A stretch of DNA of 62,382 nt, from assembly GCA_015296065.1 (NCBI GenBank), contig DVDU01000038.1, forward strand, positions 1 to 62,382, in the 5' to 3' direction. Source of the DNA: Oscillatoriaceae cyanobacterium M33_DOE_052. GTDB taxonomy: Bacteria; Cyanobacteriota; Cyanobacteriia; Cyanobacteriales; Laspinemataceae. This document shows, in pieces, positions 24,285-32,447 of the stretch. The translations under genes were made by a program, and so were the position numbers. The notes under the pieces were generated by a model. That model ran no database searches and was not told where the DNA came from. It was given only the letters and a program-made list of their open reading frames with translations. Each line of letters opens with the position of its first letter. Within the stretch, counting starts at the first letter, position 1.

Positions 24285-24977
24285 CTATGACATCTGGAAG
24301 ATAAAGGACACCATATCTCCCTTACCCAGAGAGATGCGATCGCCCGGGCGCAAGCGGTGGCGGTTCCCCGGAGGCAGCGGCAAGTTATTAATATACGTGC
24401 CATTAGAACTCCCCACATCTTCGATGTAGAAAGCATCTCCCTCCACCCGGATATCCGCGTGAATCCGAGAAACCACCTCAGAATTAGGAAACCCCGCCAC
24501 ATCAATATCTGGGGGCACTCTATCATTAGGTTTCCCCAGATGAATCACCGGCAAACCGGGGGGCAATTCTATCTGCGTGTTGGTTTGAACGTGCAGCACC
24601 CGCGCCGTAATCACCTGCAGCTGAGTTTTGGCGTTGCCAGTAGCAGCCGGAACTGGAGCCGGAGCCGCCACCGGAACCGGATCTGGAACCGGAGGCGCGG
24701 CGGGTACTTCCGGGAGTGGTGGCGGTGGTGGTGGCGCGCTGCTTTCCAATTCAGGCGCTACAGATACCGCCGTGGCGGGGATGGCAGCCGCCGCCTCTTC
24801 CTCCTCCGAGCTTTGGGGCTGTAGATTATAGCCACACTGACCGCAAAAAGTAGCATCAGTTTGCACCGTAGCGCCGCAGTTAGGACAGTTAGTCGTAGCG
24901 GGTAAAGGAGTGTAGCAAGCCTCGCAAGCCTGGGCGCCATCAGGGTTTTGGTGGTTACAATTTGGGCAAACAATCAT
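24285..24977 (-). CDS. Double zinc-ribbon FHA-domain protein
   Basis: A 230-residue protein. Two zinc ribbons (CPNCNHQNPDGAQACEAC at about 3-20 and CPNCGATVQTDATFCGQCG at about 31-49) are followed by an Ala/Pro/Val-rich linker (about 55-120) and a C-terminal FHA domain with EVVSRIHADI and GSSNGTYINN. The FHA domain should bind phosphothreonine peptides. I chose ATG 24977 (MIVCPNCNHQN), preceded by GAGAGGAAA; the frame is open to 25013. It has the same direction as the FHA/M50 pair but lies 346 bases away, so it is probably a separate unit. Confidence 0.88.
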   Translation of the reverse strand: MIVCPNCNHQNPDGAQACEACYTPLPATTNCPNCGATVQTDATFCGQCGYNLQPQSSEEEEAAAAIPATAVSVAPELESSAPPPPPPLPEVPAAPPVPDPVPVAAPAPVPAATGNAKTQLQVITARVLHVQTNTQIELPPGLPVIHLGKPNDRVPPDIDVAGFPNSEVVSRIHADIRVEGDAFYIEDVGSSNGTYINNLPLPPGNRHRLRPGDRISLGKGDMVSFIFQMS

Positions 24978-25035
24978 CGCATTTTTCCTCTCATCTCCAA
25001 GGGTGTTGGTCATTTGTCACTTGTCACTTGTCCTA

Positions 25036-25091
25036 GGTTTGAGGAAGGGCTTCAGCCCTCCGGAATTGGGGCTAAAGCCCAACTACAAACC
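25036..25091. repeat. GGTTTG...ACTACAAACC palindromic element
   Basis: Shorter copy of the element seen at 9201-9376: GGTTTGAGGA, GGGCTTCAGCCC, GGGGCTAAAGCCC and ACTACAAACC. It is flanked by GTCACTT heptamers (about 25014-25030). It sits downstream of pgl and upstream of the FHA/zinc-ribbon gene, both on the minus strand. Confidence 0.8.
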
Positions 25092-25136
25092 CTTTCTGAC
25101 CAAGGACAAACCCAGTTTCTCCCAGTAAATTTTACT

Positions 25137-25850
25137 TCATGCCGGATTGGCTTCCTGGTCCAAGAGCCACCACAGTTCACCGATCGGCTGGATCAGGCGG
25201 GAGGGATAGGTTTGGGGGTCTCCTTCCGGGGCGAATACTTGCGCCGCTGCAGGACGTTTCCCGGCTCCTGTCACCAGAAAGATGACGCATTTGGCGCCGT
25301 TGATGAGGGGGACGGTGAAAGTGAGCCGGGGTTGGTTGTCTTTGCTGCCCACAGTGATCAGCCGATCGCTCACTGACAGAGCCGACGTGTGGGGAAACAG
25401 CGATGCCGTGTGTCCATCATCTCCCATTCCCAGGAGGATGATGTCAAAAGAGGGCACCTCGCCATCCGCCAACCCAAAGAACTGTCTCAACTCGATTTCA
25501 TGCTTTTGGGCATCTACCCCTGGCTCGCCGCTCCCTGTGGGCATTGGGTGGATGTTCTCCCCTGGTATCGGCACCCGATCGAGCCAAGCCAGCCTTGTCA
25601 TCCGCTGATTGCTGTCCGGATGCTCGGGACTAACGTAGCGCTCATCCCCCCAGAATACGTGAATTTTATCCCAGGGCAGGGATTGGGCGGCGATCGCCTC
25701 ATAGAGATTTTTCGGCGTACTGCCCCCCGCCAAGGCGATCGTACAACGCCCACTTTCCTTAATACTGCGGGCAATTTTCTCCATTACCAGCTCTAGCCCC
25801 CTAGCTAGAACTCCCGCCTTATCCGGCAGCACTTCTACTTGCTTGCCCAT
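25137..25850 (-). CDS. pgl: 6-phosphogluconolactonase
   Basis: Hydrolyses 6-phosphogluconolactone to 6-phosphogluconate in the oxidative pentose phosphate pathway, the main NADPH source of cyanobacteria in the dark. The 237-residue protein has all family landmarks: LAGGSTPKNLYEAIA, FWGDERYVSPEHPDSNQRM, and GMGDDGHTASLFP. Length is normal. Its own neighbours are unrelated; zwf and opcA are not in the window. An AGAAACC element lies upstream at 25902-25967. Confidence 0.95.
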   Translation of the reverse strand: MGKQVEVLPDKAGVLARGLELVMEKIARSIKESGRCTIALAGGSTPKNLYEAIAAQSLPWDKIHVFWGDERYVSPEHPDSNQRMTRLAWLDRVPIPGENIHPMPTGSGEPGVDAQKHEIELRQFFGLADGEVPSFDIILLGMGDDGHTASLFPHTSALSVSDRLITVGSKDNQPRLTFTVPLINGAKCVIFLVTGAGKRPAAAQVFAPEGDPQTYPSRLIQPIGELWWLLDQEANPA

Positions 25851-25901
25851 CGGCTTTCCTCAATGCTTCTTCTTCTGGCTCTCTCAAAGTTTACCAGGTT
25901 A

Positions 25902-25967
25902 AGAAACCGGGTTTCTGCAATAATCTCTGCATCAAAACCCAAATTTAAGTTAAGAAACCCGGTTTCT
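25902..25967. repeat. 66-bp AGAAACC palindromic element, copy 2
   Basis: AGAAACCGGGTTTCT at 25902-25916 and AGAAACCCGGTTTCT at 25953-25967, separated by 36 bases. Same ends and length as copies at 12026-12090 and 27721-27785. Confidence 0.85.
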
Positions 25968-26009
25968 GAAACTCCATCCCTCCTGGCTCTCCCCTTCATC
26001 ACGGCGCCA

Positions 26010-27692
26010 TCACGGCGCCATCAAATGGGCGATCGTCCGCGCAAACCGGTTTTCCGCCATATATAAGTCCCGATGCTTAGCACAGATATAACTAACCAAC
26101 TGAAACCGCTTCCCAGGGAGGCGACAGGTACTCACCATCGAGCCCGATCGAACCCGATAACCAAACATCACCTCCGGTATCCGATAAAACTGCCAACCCT
26201 TTGCCGCCGCTCCCAACCATAAATCCCAATCCTCAAAACCCAACCGCTCCGGCATATCTCCATCATAACCCCCACAATCCGCCCAAACCTGCTTACGAAA
26301 AACCGCACAAGCATCAATATAATTCCCCCTGAGCAACCGCTCCAAATCAAAATCTGGCACTTCCCAAATCCCTTGCCTTTCCCCAAAAAAATCCCCATTG
26401 CCATACACCACCCCCACTTGGGGATACTTATCCAAAATCTCAATCCCTTTCCTGATATAATCCGGCTTAATCCTATTATCCGCATCCAGAGGTAAAATAT
26501 ACCTTCCCCGCGCCCTTTCAATCCCCACATTTCGCGCCTTCGCCAACCCATGATTACCTTGAGCAATCACCAAATAGCCATGACCCTGTAAATACTCCAA
26601 TACATCCCTAGTTAACCGCTCCGTCGAGCCATCATCCACAACAATCAATTCCCACACATCATCCCAGCAATCCTCCACACTAGCAATCGCATCCAGAATA
26701 AACTCCCCCTGATTATAACAAGGAATAATCACCGAAACTGCTATTTTTCCCCCATCTTCTAGTTGCCGTTTTTCTCGCCCAAAATCCTCCTCAATTCCGC
26801 TAAATTTTGGTTGAAAACCCCGGTTTATTGTCAAAATTTCCCCGTAAAGCTGCCAAAGCCAATCCTCTGGCGCCCCTGCATCCTCCGCAGGCACAAAACC
26901 ACTAGGTAAATCCGCTATCTCATCCAATTGCCCCAGTAAATCTAAATATTGAGGAGCCAATTGAGCCAACAATCTCACCAAAGGATGATGAACATCTAAA
27001 CAGCGGAAAAACCGGCTTTCAAAAATACCATGTGTCAGCATTTGCCGTTGTTCGCCAGCCAGAAACTGCCAGCGCCATTTCTGCGCCATAATTTCTAGCA
27101 GCTTCTCCTGATTGTTGACAAAAGCATTAACACTAACGAAAATACACTCTTGGGGATAACGTCGGTAAAAATCCAGCAGATGCTGGTTATAAAAAGCCCA
27201 AATTTTTAACGGCCAATCCCGATGCTGAGAAAACACATCACTATTCAGGCGCAAAATCGAATCCGCCACATCCCAAGGAAAGCGATAAACCAGCAAAAAC
27301 CGGGCTTCATTCCCCACCAACTCCCGCCAAAAATCCAGGAGCAGAGAGGTGCGGGGGTCTTTCCAACCCCAAGGTATCCCCTGGTTTCGGCGAGAAGTCA
27401 GCAACTCTTTAGCCGCTGGAACCCAGCGAGCCAATGTGCTTTTATCCAAACCTTCATTTATTGTCCAACCCCAATCATGCCATCCAGGTTGGTTCTGGGA
27501 ACAAGCATCATGCAGTATTGTCCGGTGGAGCTGCAAAAACTCCGCATCTTCAAAATAACCCTTGACATTAAACCCGTCTGGTGGTAATAACTGGGAGCCT
27601 AAATTTACCCCTAGTGCTTGCAGAAATGAAGCTACCAAAGAAGTGCCCGATCGGTGCATCCCTGTAATTAGACAAATCGGAGATTCAGCCAT
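26010..27692 (-). CDS. Sulfotransferase-glycosyltransferase family 2 fusion
   Basis: A 560-residue bifunctional protein. The N-terminal half (1-240) is sulfotransferase-like with the PAPS-loop motif GMHRSGTSLVASFL at residues 8-21. The C-terminal half (about 310-560) is a GT-A family 2 glycosyltransferase: VSVIIPCYNQGEFILDAI, VVDDGSTE, GLAKARNVGIERARG and LDADN (the DxD-like metal site), then GFEDWDLWLG. It probably builds and sulfates an extracellular or capsular glycan. It is bracketed by two copies of the AGAAACC element (25902-25967 and 27721-27785). Neighbouring secreted and glycan genes support a surface role. Confidence 0.88.
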   Translation of the reverse strand: MAESPICLITGMHRSGTSLVASFLQALGVNLGSQLLPPDGFNVKGYFEDAEFLQLHRTILHDACSQNQPGWHDWGWTINEGLDKSTLARWVPAAKELLTSRRNQGIPWGWKDPRTSLLLDFWRELVGNEARFLLVYRFPWDVADSILRLNSDVFSQHRDWPLKIWAFYNQHLLDFYRRYPQECIFVSVNAFVNNQEKLLEIMAQKWRWQFLAGEQRQMLTHGIFESRFFRCLDVHHPLVRLLAQLAPQYLDLLGQLDEIADLPSGFVPAEDAGAPEDWLWQLYGEILTINRGFQPKFSGIEEDFGREKRQLEDGGKIAVSVIIPCYNQGEFILDAIASVEDCWDDVWELIVVDDGSTERLTRDVLEYLQGHGYLVIAQGNHGLAKARNVGIERARGRYILPLDADNRIKPDYIRKGIEILDKYPQVGVVYGNGDFFGERQGIWEVPDFDLERLLRGNYIDACAVFRKQVWADCGGYDGDMPERLGFEDWDLWLGAAAKGWQFYRIPEVMFGYRVRSGSMVSTCRLPGKRFQLVSYICAKHRDLYMAENRFARTIAHLMAP

Positions 27693-27720
27693 AAAAATAT
27701 CCTTGAACTATGGTGAAATC

Positions 27721-27785
27721 AGAAACCGGGTTTCTGCGGCGAATCCCGGTTTAGATACGAGGTATCCCAGAAACATCCGGTTTCT
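27721..27785. repeat. 65-bp AGAAACC palindromic element, copy 3
   Basis: Begins AGAAACCGGGTTTCT (27721-27735) and ends AGAAACATCCGGTTTCT (27769-27785), the right end having two extra bases. It lies between the RTX gene and the sulfotransferase-GT2 gene. Confidence 0.8.
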
Positions 27786-27790
27786 GACGT

Positions 27791-29077
27791 TCAACCTAAA
27801 GCTAAGCGGGCATCGGTGCTGACATCCACAAACAAACTGCTATCTTTCAGGTCATCAGGAGCCAACCCCTGGACGATACCCAAGCACAAGTCACCGCCAG
27901 CAATTTTAATCACAGTGCTGTCAATAGTAGTCCCATTGACCGTCACCAACACCGGCTCAAAAATCAGGTTAGCAAAAGTCAGCCCGCCATTGAGACCGAT
28001 TTTATCATTATCCACGATCGTGAAATCGTCGAGAAAATCCACCTCCGATAAATCACTAGATGTATGAGTCAACCCCTCATCAGGATTATCATCATTGCGC
28101 AACACGAACACATCCGCACCCGCACCCCCAATCAAACCATCCGCACCGAAATCACCCACCAAAAAATCATCCCCCACATCCCCCAGCAAAACGTCATTAT
28201 CTTTGCCACCGCGCACCACATCACTGCCCACGCCGCCATTAACAGTATCCAAGCCATTATTGCCGTTGACCACATCATCATCATTGCCGCCGAGAATACT
28301 GTCAGCATCTCTGCCACCCCGGAGGAAATCGTTACCAGGGGCACCATCTAAAGTATCCTGACCTTTGTTGCCATTGACAATATCCCGCGCCGAAGTGCCG
28401 GTAATATTATCATTGCCATTCAAAGCCCGAATCGACAATCCAACACTCTGGGGAATCCCGATGAGGGAGAGATTATCCGCATTATCCGTAAGGTTATAAA
28501 ATTGCACCCCCACCGCCGCATCCGTGTTGGGGTCGCGGGCGTTCGCCTCCAGGGGTCCATCGGGGAGAGTGTTGGGAGTTTGGCTCTCCAAGGGAGGAAT
28601 CGGACCGGGAAAGCTGAAAGTAGCTGGCTCCGTGTCTCCCAAGCCAGGATTTGCCGTGGCAAAAGTAGTCCCATTGTGGGTCAGGGTGGGATTAGCCGTA
28701 GCGGCGTTAGTGACGCGCAAATCGTAAGTTAAGTTTTGGTCAGCAAAACTGCTGGCACGGATGATATAATTATTGATGCCAGCTTCTGGGGTAAATGTCA
28801 CCACCGAGTTGATATTGCTACCCGAAGTGACATCATCGTTGGCTGCCACTAATTCCCCTTGCCCGGTTCCTAAAACTTTGAATACCTGCAAGTATGGGTC
28901 TATGGCATTTAGGGATAGCAGTTCTACGGTGACTGCTTGGCCGATGCTAATATTGGTTAAATTCCAATCCTCGAAAGATGTGTTTCTGCTGGGATAATTT
29001 CCTGATCGAGCGAAATTATCGTCAGGAGTAGCAGGATTGATGTTGAGCTGTTGGTTTACTTGTTGTGCAGAACCCAT
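27791..29077 (-). CDS. RTX calcium-binding secreted protein with PPC-like domain
   Basis: A 428-residue protein. The N-terminal part (about 20-125) resembles a PPC domain (NISIGQAVTVELLSLNAIDPYLQVF...YIIRASSFADQNLTYDLRV). Residues about 215-330 carry tandem GGxGxD-type nonapeptides (GNDNITG, GNDFLRGGRDADSILGGNDDD, GGAGADVFVL), which bind calcium in RTX proteins. No signal peptide is seen, which fits type I secretion through a C-terminal signal. The role is probably a surface or matrix protein. No adjacent type I secretion genes are visible. GC-rich repeats inside the RTX part may recombine. Confidence 0.88.
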   Translation of the reverse strand: MGSAQQVNQQLNINPATPDDNFARSGNYPSRNTSFEDWNLTNISIGQAVTVELLSLNAIDPYLQVFKVLGTGQGELVAANDDVTSGSNINSVVTFTPEAGINNYIIRASSFADQNLTYDLRVTNAATANPTLTHNGTTFATANPGLGDTEPATFSFPGPIPPLESQTPNTLPDGPLEANARDPNTDAAVGVQFYNLTDNADNLSLIGIPQSVGLSIRALNGNDNITGTSARDIVNGNKGQDTLDGAPGNDFLRGGRDADSILGGNDDDVVNGNNGLDTVNGGVGSDVVRGGKDNDVLLGDVGDDFLVGDFGADGLIGGAGADVFVLRNDDNPDEGLTHTSSDLSEVDFLDDFTIVDNDKIGLNGGLTFANLIFEPVLVTVNGTTIDSTVIKIAGGDLCLGIVQGLAPDDLKDSSLFVDVSTDARLALG

Positions 29078-29091
29078 ATGATTCTCTCCTT

Positions 29092-29225
29092 AATAATTGA
29101 CAATTAAGAATTGATAATTGATAATTATCAATGAACAATTGACAATTAAGAATTAAGAATTAAAAATTAAGAATTAAGAATTGGCTGATTATCAATTATC
29201 AATTATCAATTATCAATTATCAATT
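29092..29225. repeat. TTGATAA/ATCAATT heptamer island
   Basis: The left part has TTGATAA and AATTAAG units. The right part (about 29189-29223) has five or so ATCAATT units. The two are mutually inverted. The island separates the divergent RTX and GT41-like genes. Translated, it gives the artefactual YQLSIIN peptide, so the downstream start must lie after it. Confidence 0.85.
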
Positions 29226-31454
29226 ATGAAATCTGAAGAAATTTTAAAATTAGCGCCAGAAGCTAGTGATGCTTGGCGGAGTTTGGGTATGGTATATTAC
29301 CGCCAAGAGCGATGGGAAGATGCTTTGGAAGCGCTGGAACAGGCGATTAGATTAGATCCCACTCACGCTCAAGGGCATTATGGTTTGGGTTTGGTATGGG
29401 CGCAAATGGGATATTGGGCTACAGCGGTGGATTGTTATCGGGAAGCGCTCAGGTTAGCCCCAGATGATCTTGATATTTATTATAGCTTAGGAGATGCGTT
29501 GGCGGCATTGGGGCAGCGGGCAGAAGCGGAGGCGGTGTGGCGATCGGGGTTGGCGGTACAGCCAAATTATCGCAGTTATTTGCATTTGGGAAATGGGTTG
29601 ATGCGGCTCTTGCTGTTTGATGAGGCGATCGGCTGCTACCAAACCGCCCTCCAACTCAAACCCAGACACCCCGACATTATCGAAAACCTCGCCCTTGCTT
29701 TCGCAGCCAAAGGTGACAATATTACTGCCTCCCTTTATTTTGGTTATGCCGCTTACCGCCGCCACCACTACGCCGAAGCGATTAACTATTATAGCACATT
29801 CCAAGCTAAAAGCCAACCAGATGCCGACTTTTACATCGCCCTCGCCGACTGCTATCAAAATTTAACCCAGTGGGAAACCGCCCAGGCGACTTATGACCAA
29901 GGTATAGCACATTATCCCCATGATATTCCTCTACGTATGGCCTTAATCAGAGCGTTGGAGGAGCGCGGGGAAACCAAAGCCGCGATAAATGCTGCTCAGT
30001 CTAGTTTAGCCCAAATTCCAGCCAGTTTAGAATTGCAATTATCTCACCAACGACTCTTGCCTATTATCTACGATAATGAAGCCGAAATCGAGATTTACCG
30101 TGCGCGGTTCCAGCGGGAACTAGAAACTAACGTCAATACTACCTCTCTCGCCACTCCCACCGACCGCCATAATGCCCTAAATGCCCTAAATTGGGGCACA
30201 AATTTTTACCTAGCATATCAAGGGAAAAATGATTTGCCATTACAGCAGATGTATGGCAAGTTTGTGACTCAAATCATGGCCGCTAATTATCCCCAGTGGT
30301 CGCAAGCGTTGCCCATGCCACCTGTGCAGGGGAAAATCAGGATTGGCTACGTTTCTAGCTGTATGTATGCGCACACAGTGGGGATAGTATTTTGGGGATG
30401 GTTGCAAAATGCCAATCGTCAGGATTTTGAGATATACTGCTATTATGTGGGACAGCCTGAAGACTGGATGACCGAACTTTACCGCATGGCCTGCGATAAG
30501 TTTTACCACATCACCAGCGGGGTGGCGGCGGCTAGCGAGCAAATTATTGCCGATCGCCTCCAGATTTTGATATTTTTGGATATTGGCATCTCTCCCCAAA
30601 TGACCCAGCTCGCTGGTTTGCGCTTAGCACCGGTGCAATGTGTCACCTGGGGGCACCCAGTCACGAGCGGCTTGCCGAATATAGATTATTTTATTTCCGC
30701 TGATTTGATGGAACCAGACAATGCCTCTCACCATTATTCTGAAAAATTAATTACCTTGCCTAATCTCGGCATTTTTTATCAAAAACCAGTAGTGCCAGTT
30801 TCACAGAAAAACCGGTCAGATTTTGGCTTACCCAATGATGTGGTATTGTATTTATGTAGTCAATCTTTATTTAAATATTTACCACAATATGATTTTATTT
30901 TTGGCGAAATCATTGCTAATGTACCCAAAGGTCATTTAATTTTCTTGGGACATAAACACCAAAAAGTAACCGATTATTTTTGCCACAGACTTAAACGAGT
31001 TTTTACGATAGCCGGGTTAAAGTTTGATGATTATTGTACGATTTTACCCCGGCTGAGCAAGGCTGATTATTGGCACATCAATTGCTTGTCAGATGTGTTT
31101 TTAGATAGTTTTGACTTTAGCGGCTTTCTCACGACTTTAGAGAGTACCGCTGTGGGGTTGCCCGTAGTGACGCGCCCGGGCGAGTTTATGCGGGGGCGGC
31201 AGTCTTGGGGGATTTTGCGGCGGTTGGGAGTTACGGAAACTGCTGCCCAAGACGAAAGCGAATACATTAAAATCGCAGTAAGATTGGGAAATGACCGGGA
31301 TTGGCGAGAAAACCTGCGGCAGCGCCTTCGGATAGCAGGCTCAGACGCTGGCAGTATCGGCTCAGCCCAGCTCTATGCCGATCGGCAAGGGGTAGCGGCC
31401 TTGGAAGAGTTCTTCCGAGAGGTTGTGGGCAAAGGTGGGGGGAGATGTGGATGA
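29226..31454 (+). CDS. TPR-containing SPINDLY/O-GlcNAc-transferase-like glycosyltransferase (GT41)
   Basis: A 742-residue protein. N-terminal TPR repeats (about 10-270; e.g. AWRSLGMVYYRQERWEDALEALEQAIRLDPTHAQGHYGLG) are followed by a GT41-type catalytic region: GKIRIGYVSSCMYAHTVG, QILIFLDIG, PVQCVTWGHPVTSGLPNIDYFISADLMEP and a C-terminal LDSFDFSGFLTTLESTAVGLPVVT segment. GT41 enzymes put GlcNAc or fucose on Ser/Thr of proteins; TPRs select substrates. ATG 29226 is the first start after the repeat island and has no clear ribosome binding site. A HEAT-repeat gene follows 44 bases later. Confidence 0.9.
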   Translation: MKSEEILKLAPEASDAWRSLGMVYYRQERWEDALEALEQAIRLDPTHAQGHYGLGLVWAQMGYWATAVDCYREALRLAPDDLDIYYSLGDALAALGQRAEAEAVWRSGLAVQPNYRSYLHLGNGLMRLLLFDEAIGCYQTALQLKPRHPDIIENLALAFAAKGDNITASLYFGYAAYRRHHYAEAINYYSTFQAKSQPDADFYIALADCYQNLTQWETAQATYDQGIAHYPHDIPLRMALIRALEERGETKAAINAAQSSLAQIPASLELQLSHQRLLPIIYDNEAEIEIYRARFQRELETNVNTTSLATPTDRHNALNALNWGTNFYLAYQGKNDLPLQQMYGKFVTQIMAANYPQWSQALPMPPVQGKIRIGYVSSCMYAHTVGIVFWGWLQNANRQDFEIYCYYVGQPEDWMTELYRMACDKFYHITSGVAAASEQIIADRLQILIFLDIGISPQMTQLAGLRLAPVQCVTWGHPVTSGLPNIDYFISADLMEPDNASHHYSEKLITLPNLGIFYQKPVVPVSQKNRSDFGLPNDVVLYLCSQSLFKYLPQYDFIFGEIIANVPKGHLIFLGHKHQKVTDYFCHRLKRVFTIAGLKFDDYCTILPRLSKADYWHINCLSDVFLDSFDFSGFLTTLESTAVGLPVVTRPGEFMRGRQSWGILRRLGVTETAAQDESEYIKIAVRLGNDRDWRENLRQRLRIAGSDAGSIGSAQLYADRQGVAALEEFFREVVGKGGGRCG

Positions 31455-31498
31455 TGTAGAGAGAGAGATAAGGTGCATTCAGCGATCGAGGAACATAA

Positions 31499-32350
31499 AT
31501 GGATAAGCGGGACTGGCAAAAACTGATGTTGGCACCCAAGTTAGCGCTCCTGTGCCTATCGGCAGTGATGCCGTTGCTAGGGCAACTTGAGGCGCAGGCA
31601 AACGGGGCGGTGGTGGTCTCCCAGATTGAGAAATTTAAGGGGGAAAATACCCAAGAGCGAATGCAGGCGGTGAAGGCGCTCAAGCAGGTGGGGGCGTCAG
31701 CGGTTCCGGTATTGGTGCAGGCTTTGGCAGATAGTGACTATCGCGTGCGCCAGGGTGCGGCGTGGGCGCTGGGTTCTTTTGGTGCGGCAGCAGAGCCAGC
31801 GGTGCCCAGTTTAGTGGCAGCTTTGAGAGATGAGGACGATCGGGTGCGACTCGATGCCGCAGTGGCCCTGCGGCGCATCGGCAACCCAGCAGAGGCAGCG
31901 TTGGCTGAGGCTTTACAATCCGAGGATGTATCAGTACGCCAGGTAGCAGCTCTGGCTCTGGCAGGAGTAGGAGTGGGACAAGAAACCCGTGGATTGCTGA
32001 TTCAGTCTTTGGCAGATGCAGATGAGGTAGTCCGCCTGAATGCGGCAGTAGCGCTGAGAGCGGCTGGCTCGGTGGCAATACCAGCACTGCGGCAAGCACT
32101 CTTAGATGAAAATCCCTTAGTGCGAGCTGGTGCCGCTTTTGCTTTGGGAAAAAATGGGTTGGCTGTAGGGATACGGGATGCCGTGTCCCCACCAAAAATG
32201 GCGCCAGAGGCAAACATCTTTGCCAGCGGCTCCGGGCCTGATGTGCCCACACCGGCGCCATCGGGGCCAAGTCCGAGCCCCTCAGCACCCTCTCCAAGTC
32301 CCAGTTCTGGGGAATTTGGTTTCGGGGGAACGATGCGGGGTTTGCTTTGA
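31499..32350 (+). CDS. Exported HEAT-repeat protein
   Basis: A 283-residue protein. Residues 1-35 look like a signal peptide (LALLCLSAVMPLLGQLEAQA, possible cleavage after AQA). About six HEAT/PBS-lyase-type repeats follow (for example SDYRVRQGAAWALGSFG, DDRVRLDAAVALRRIG, VSVRQVAALALAGVG, PLVRAGAAFALGKNG). The C-terminus is Pro/Ser-rich (PSGPSPSPSAPSPSPSSG). Such repeats form protein-binding solenoids; here the likely location is periplasmic. It may be cotranscribed with the GT41-like gene upstream. Confidence 0.82.
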   Translation: MDKRDWQKLMLAPKLALLCLSAVMPLLGQLEAQANGAVVVSQIEKFKGENTQERMQAVKALKQVGASAVPVLVQALADSDYRVRQGAAWALGSFGAAAEPAVPSLVAALRDEDDRVRLDAAVALRRIGNPAEAALAEALQSEDVSVRQVAALALAGVGVGQETRGLLIQSLADADEVVRLNAAVALRAAGSVAIPALRQALLDENPLVRAGAAFALGKNGLAVGIRDAVSPPKMAPEANIFASGSGPDVPTPAPSGPSPSPSAPSPSPSSGEFGFGGTMRGLL

Positions 32351-32405
32351 TAATTGATAATTGATAATTGATAATTGATAATTGATAATTGTCAATTGTC
32401 AATTA
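32351..32405. repeat. TTGATAA heptamer array
   Basis: About five TTGATAA units are followed by TTGTCAA units, starting at the stop codon of the HEAT-repeat gene. The units are inverted relative to the ATCAATT array at 29189-29223, so the two arrays bracket the GT41-HEAT pair. Confidence 0.85.
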
Positions 32406-32447
32406 TTAATTCAAAGGACTGTTGACTTAGGACAGCGGAATGTGGCA

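Noticed and set aside
27791-29077. Diversity-generating retroelement variable region in the RTX gene
   Set aside because: No reverse transcriptase or template repeat is visible; the repeats are ordinary RTX nonapeptides.
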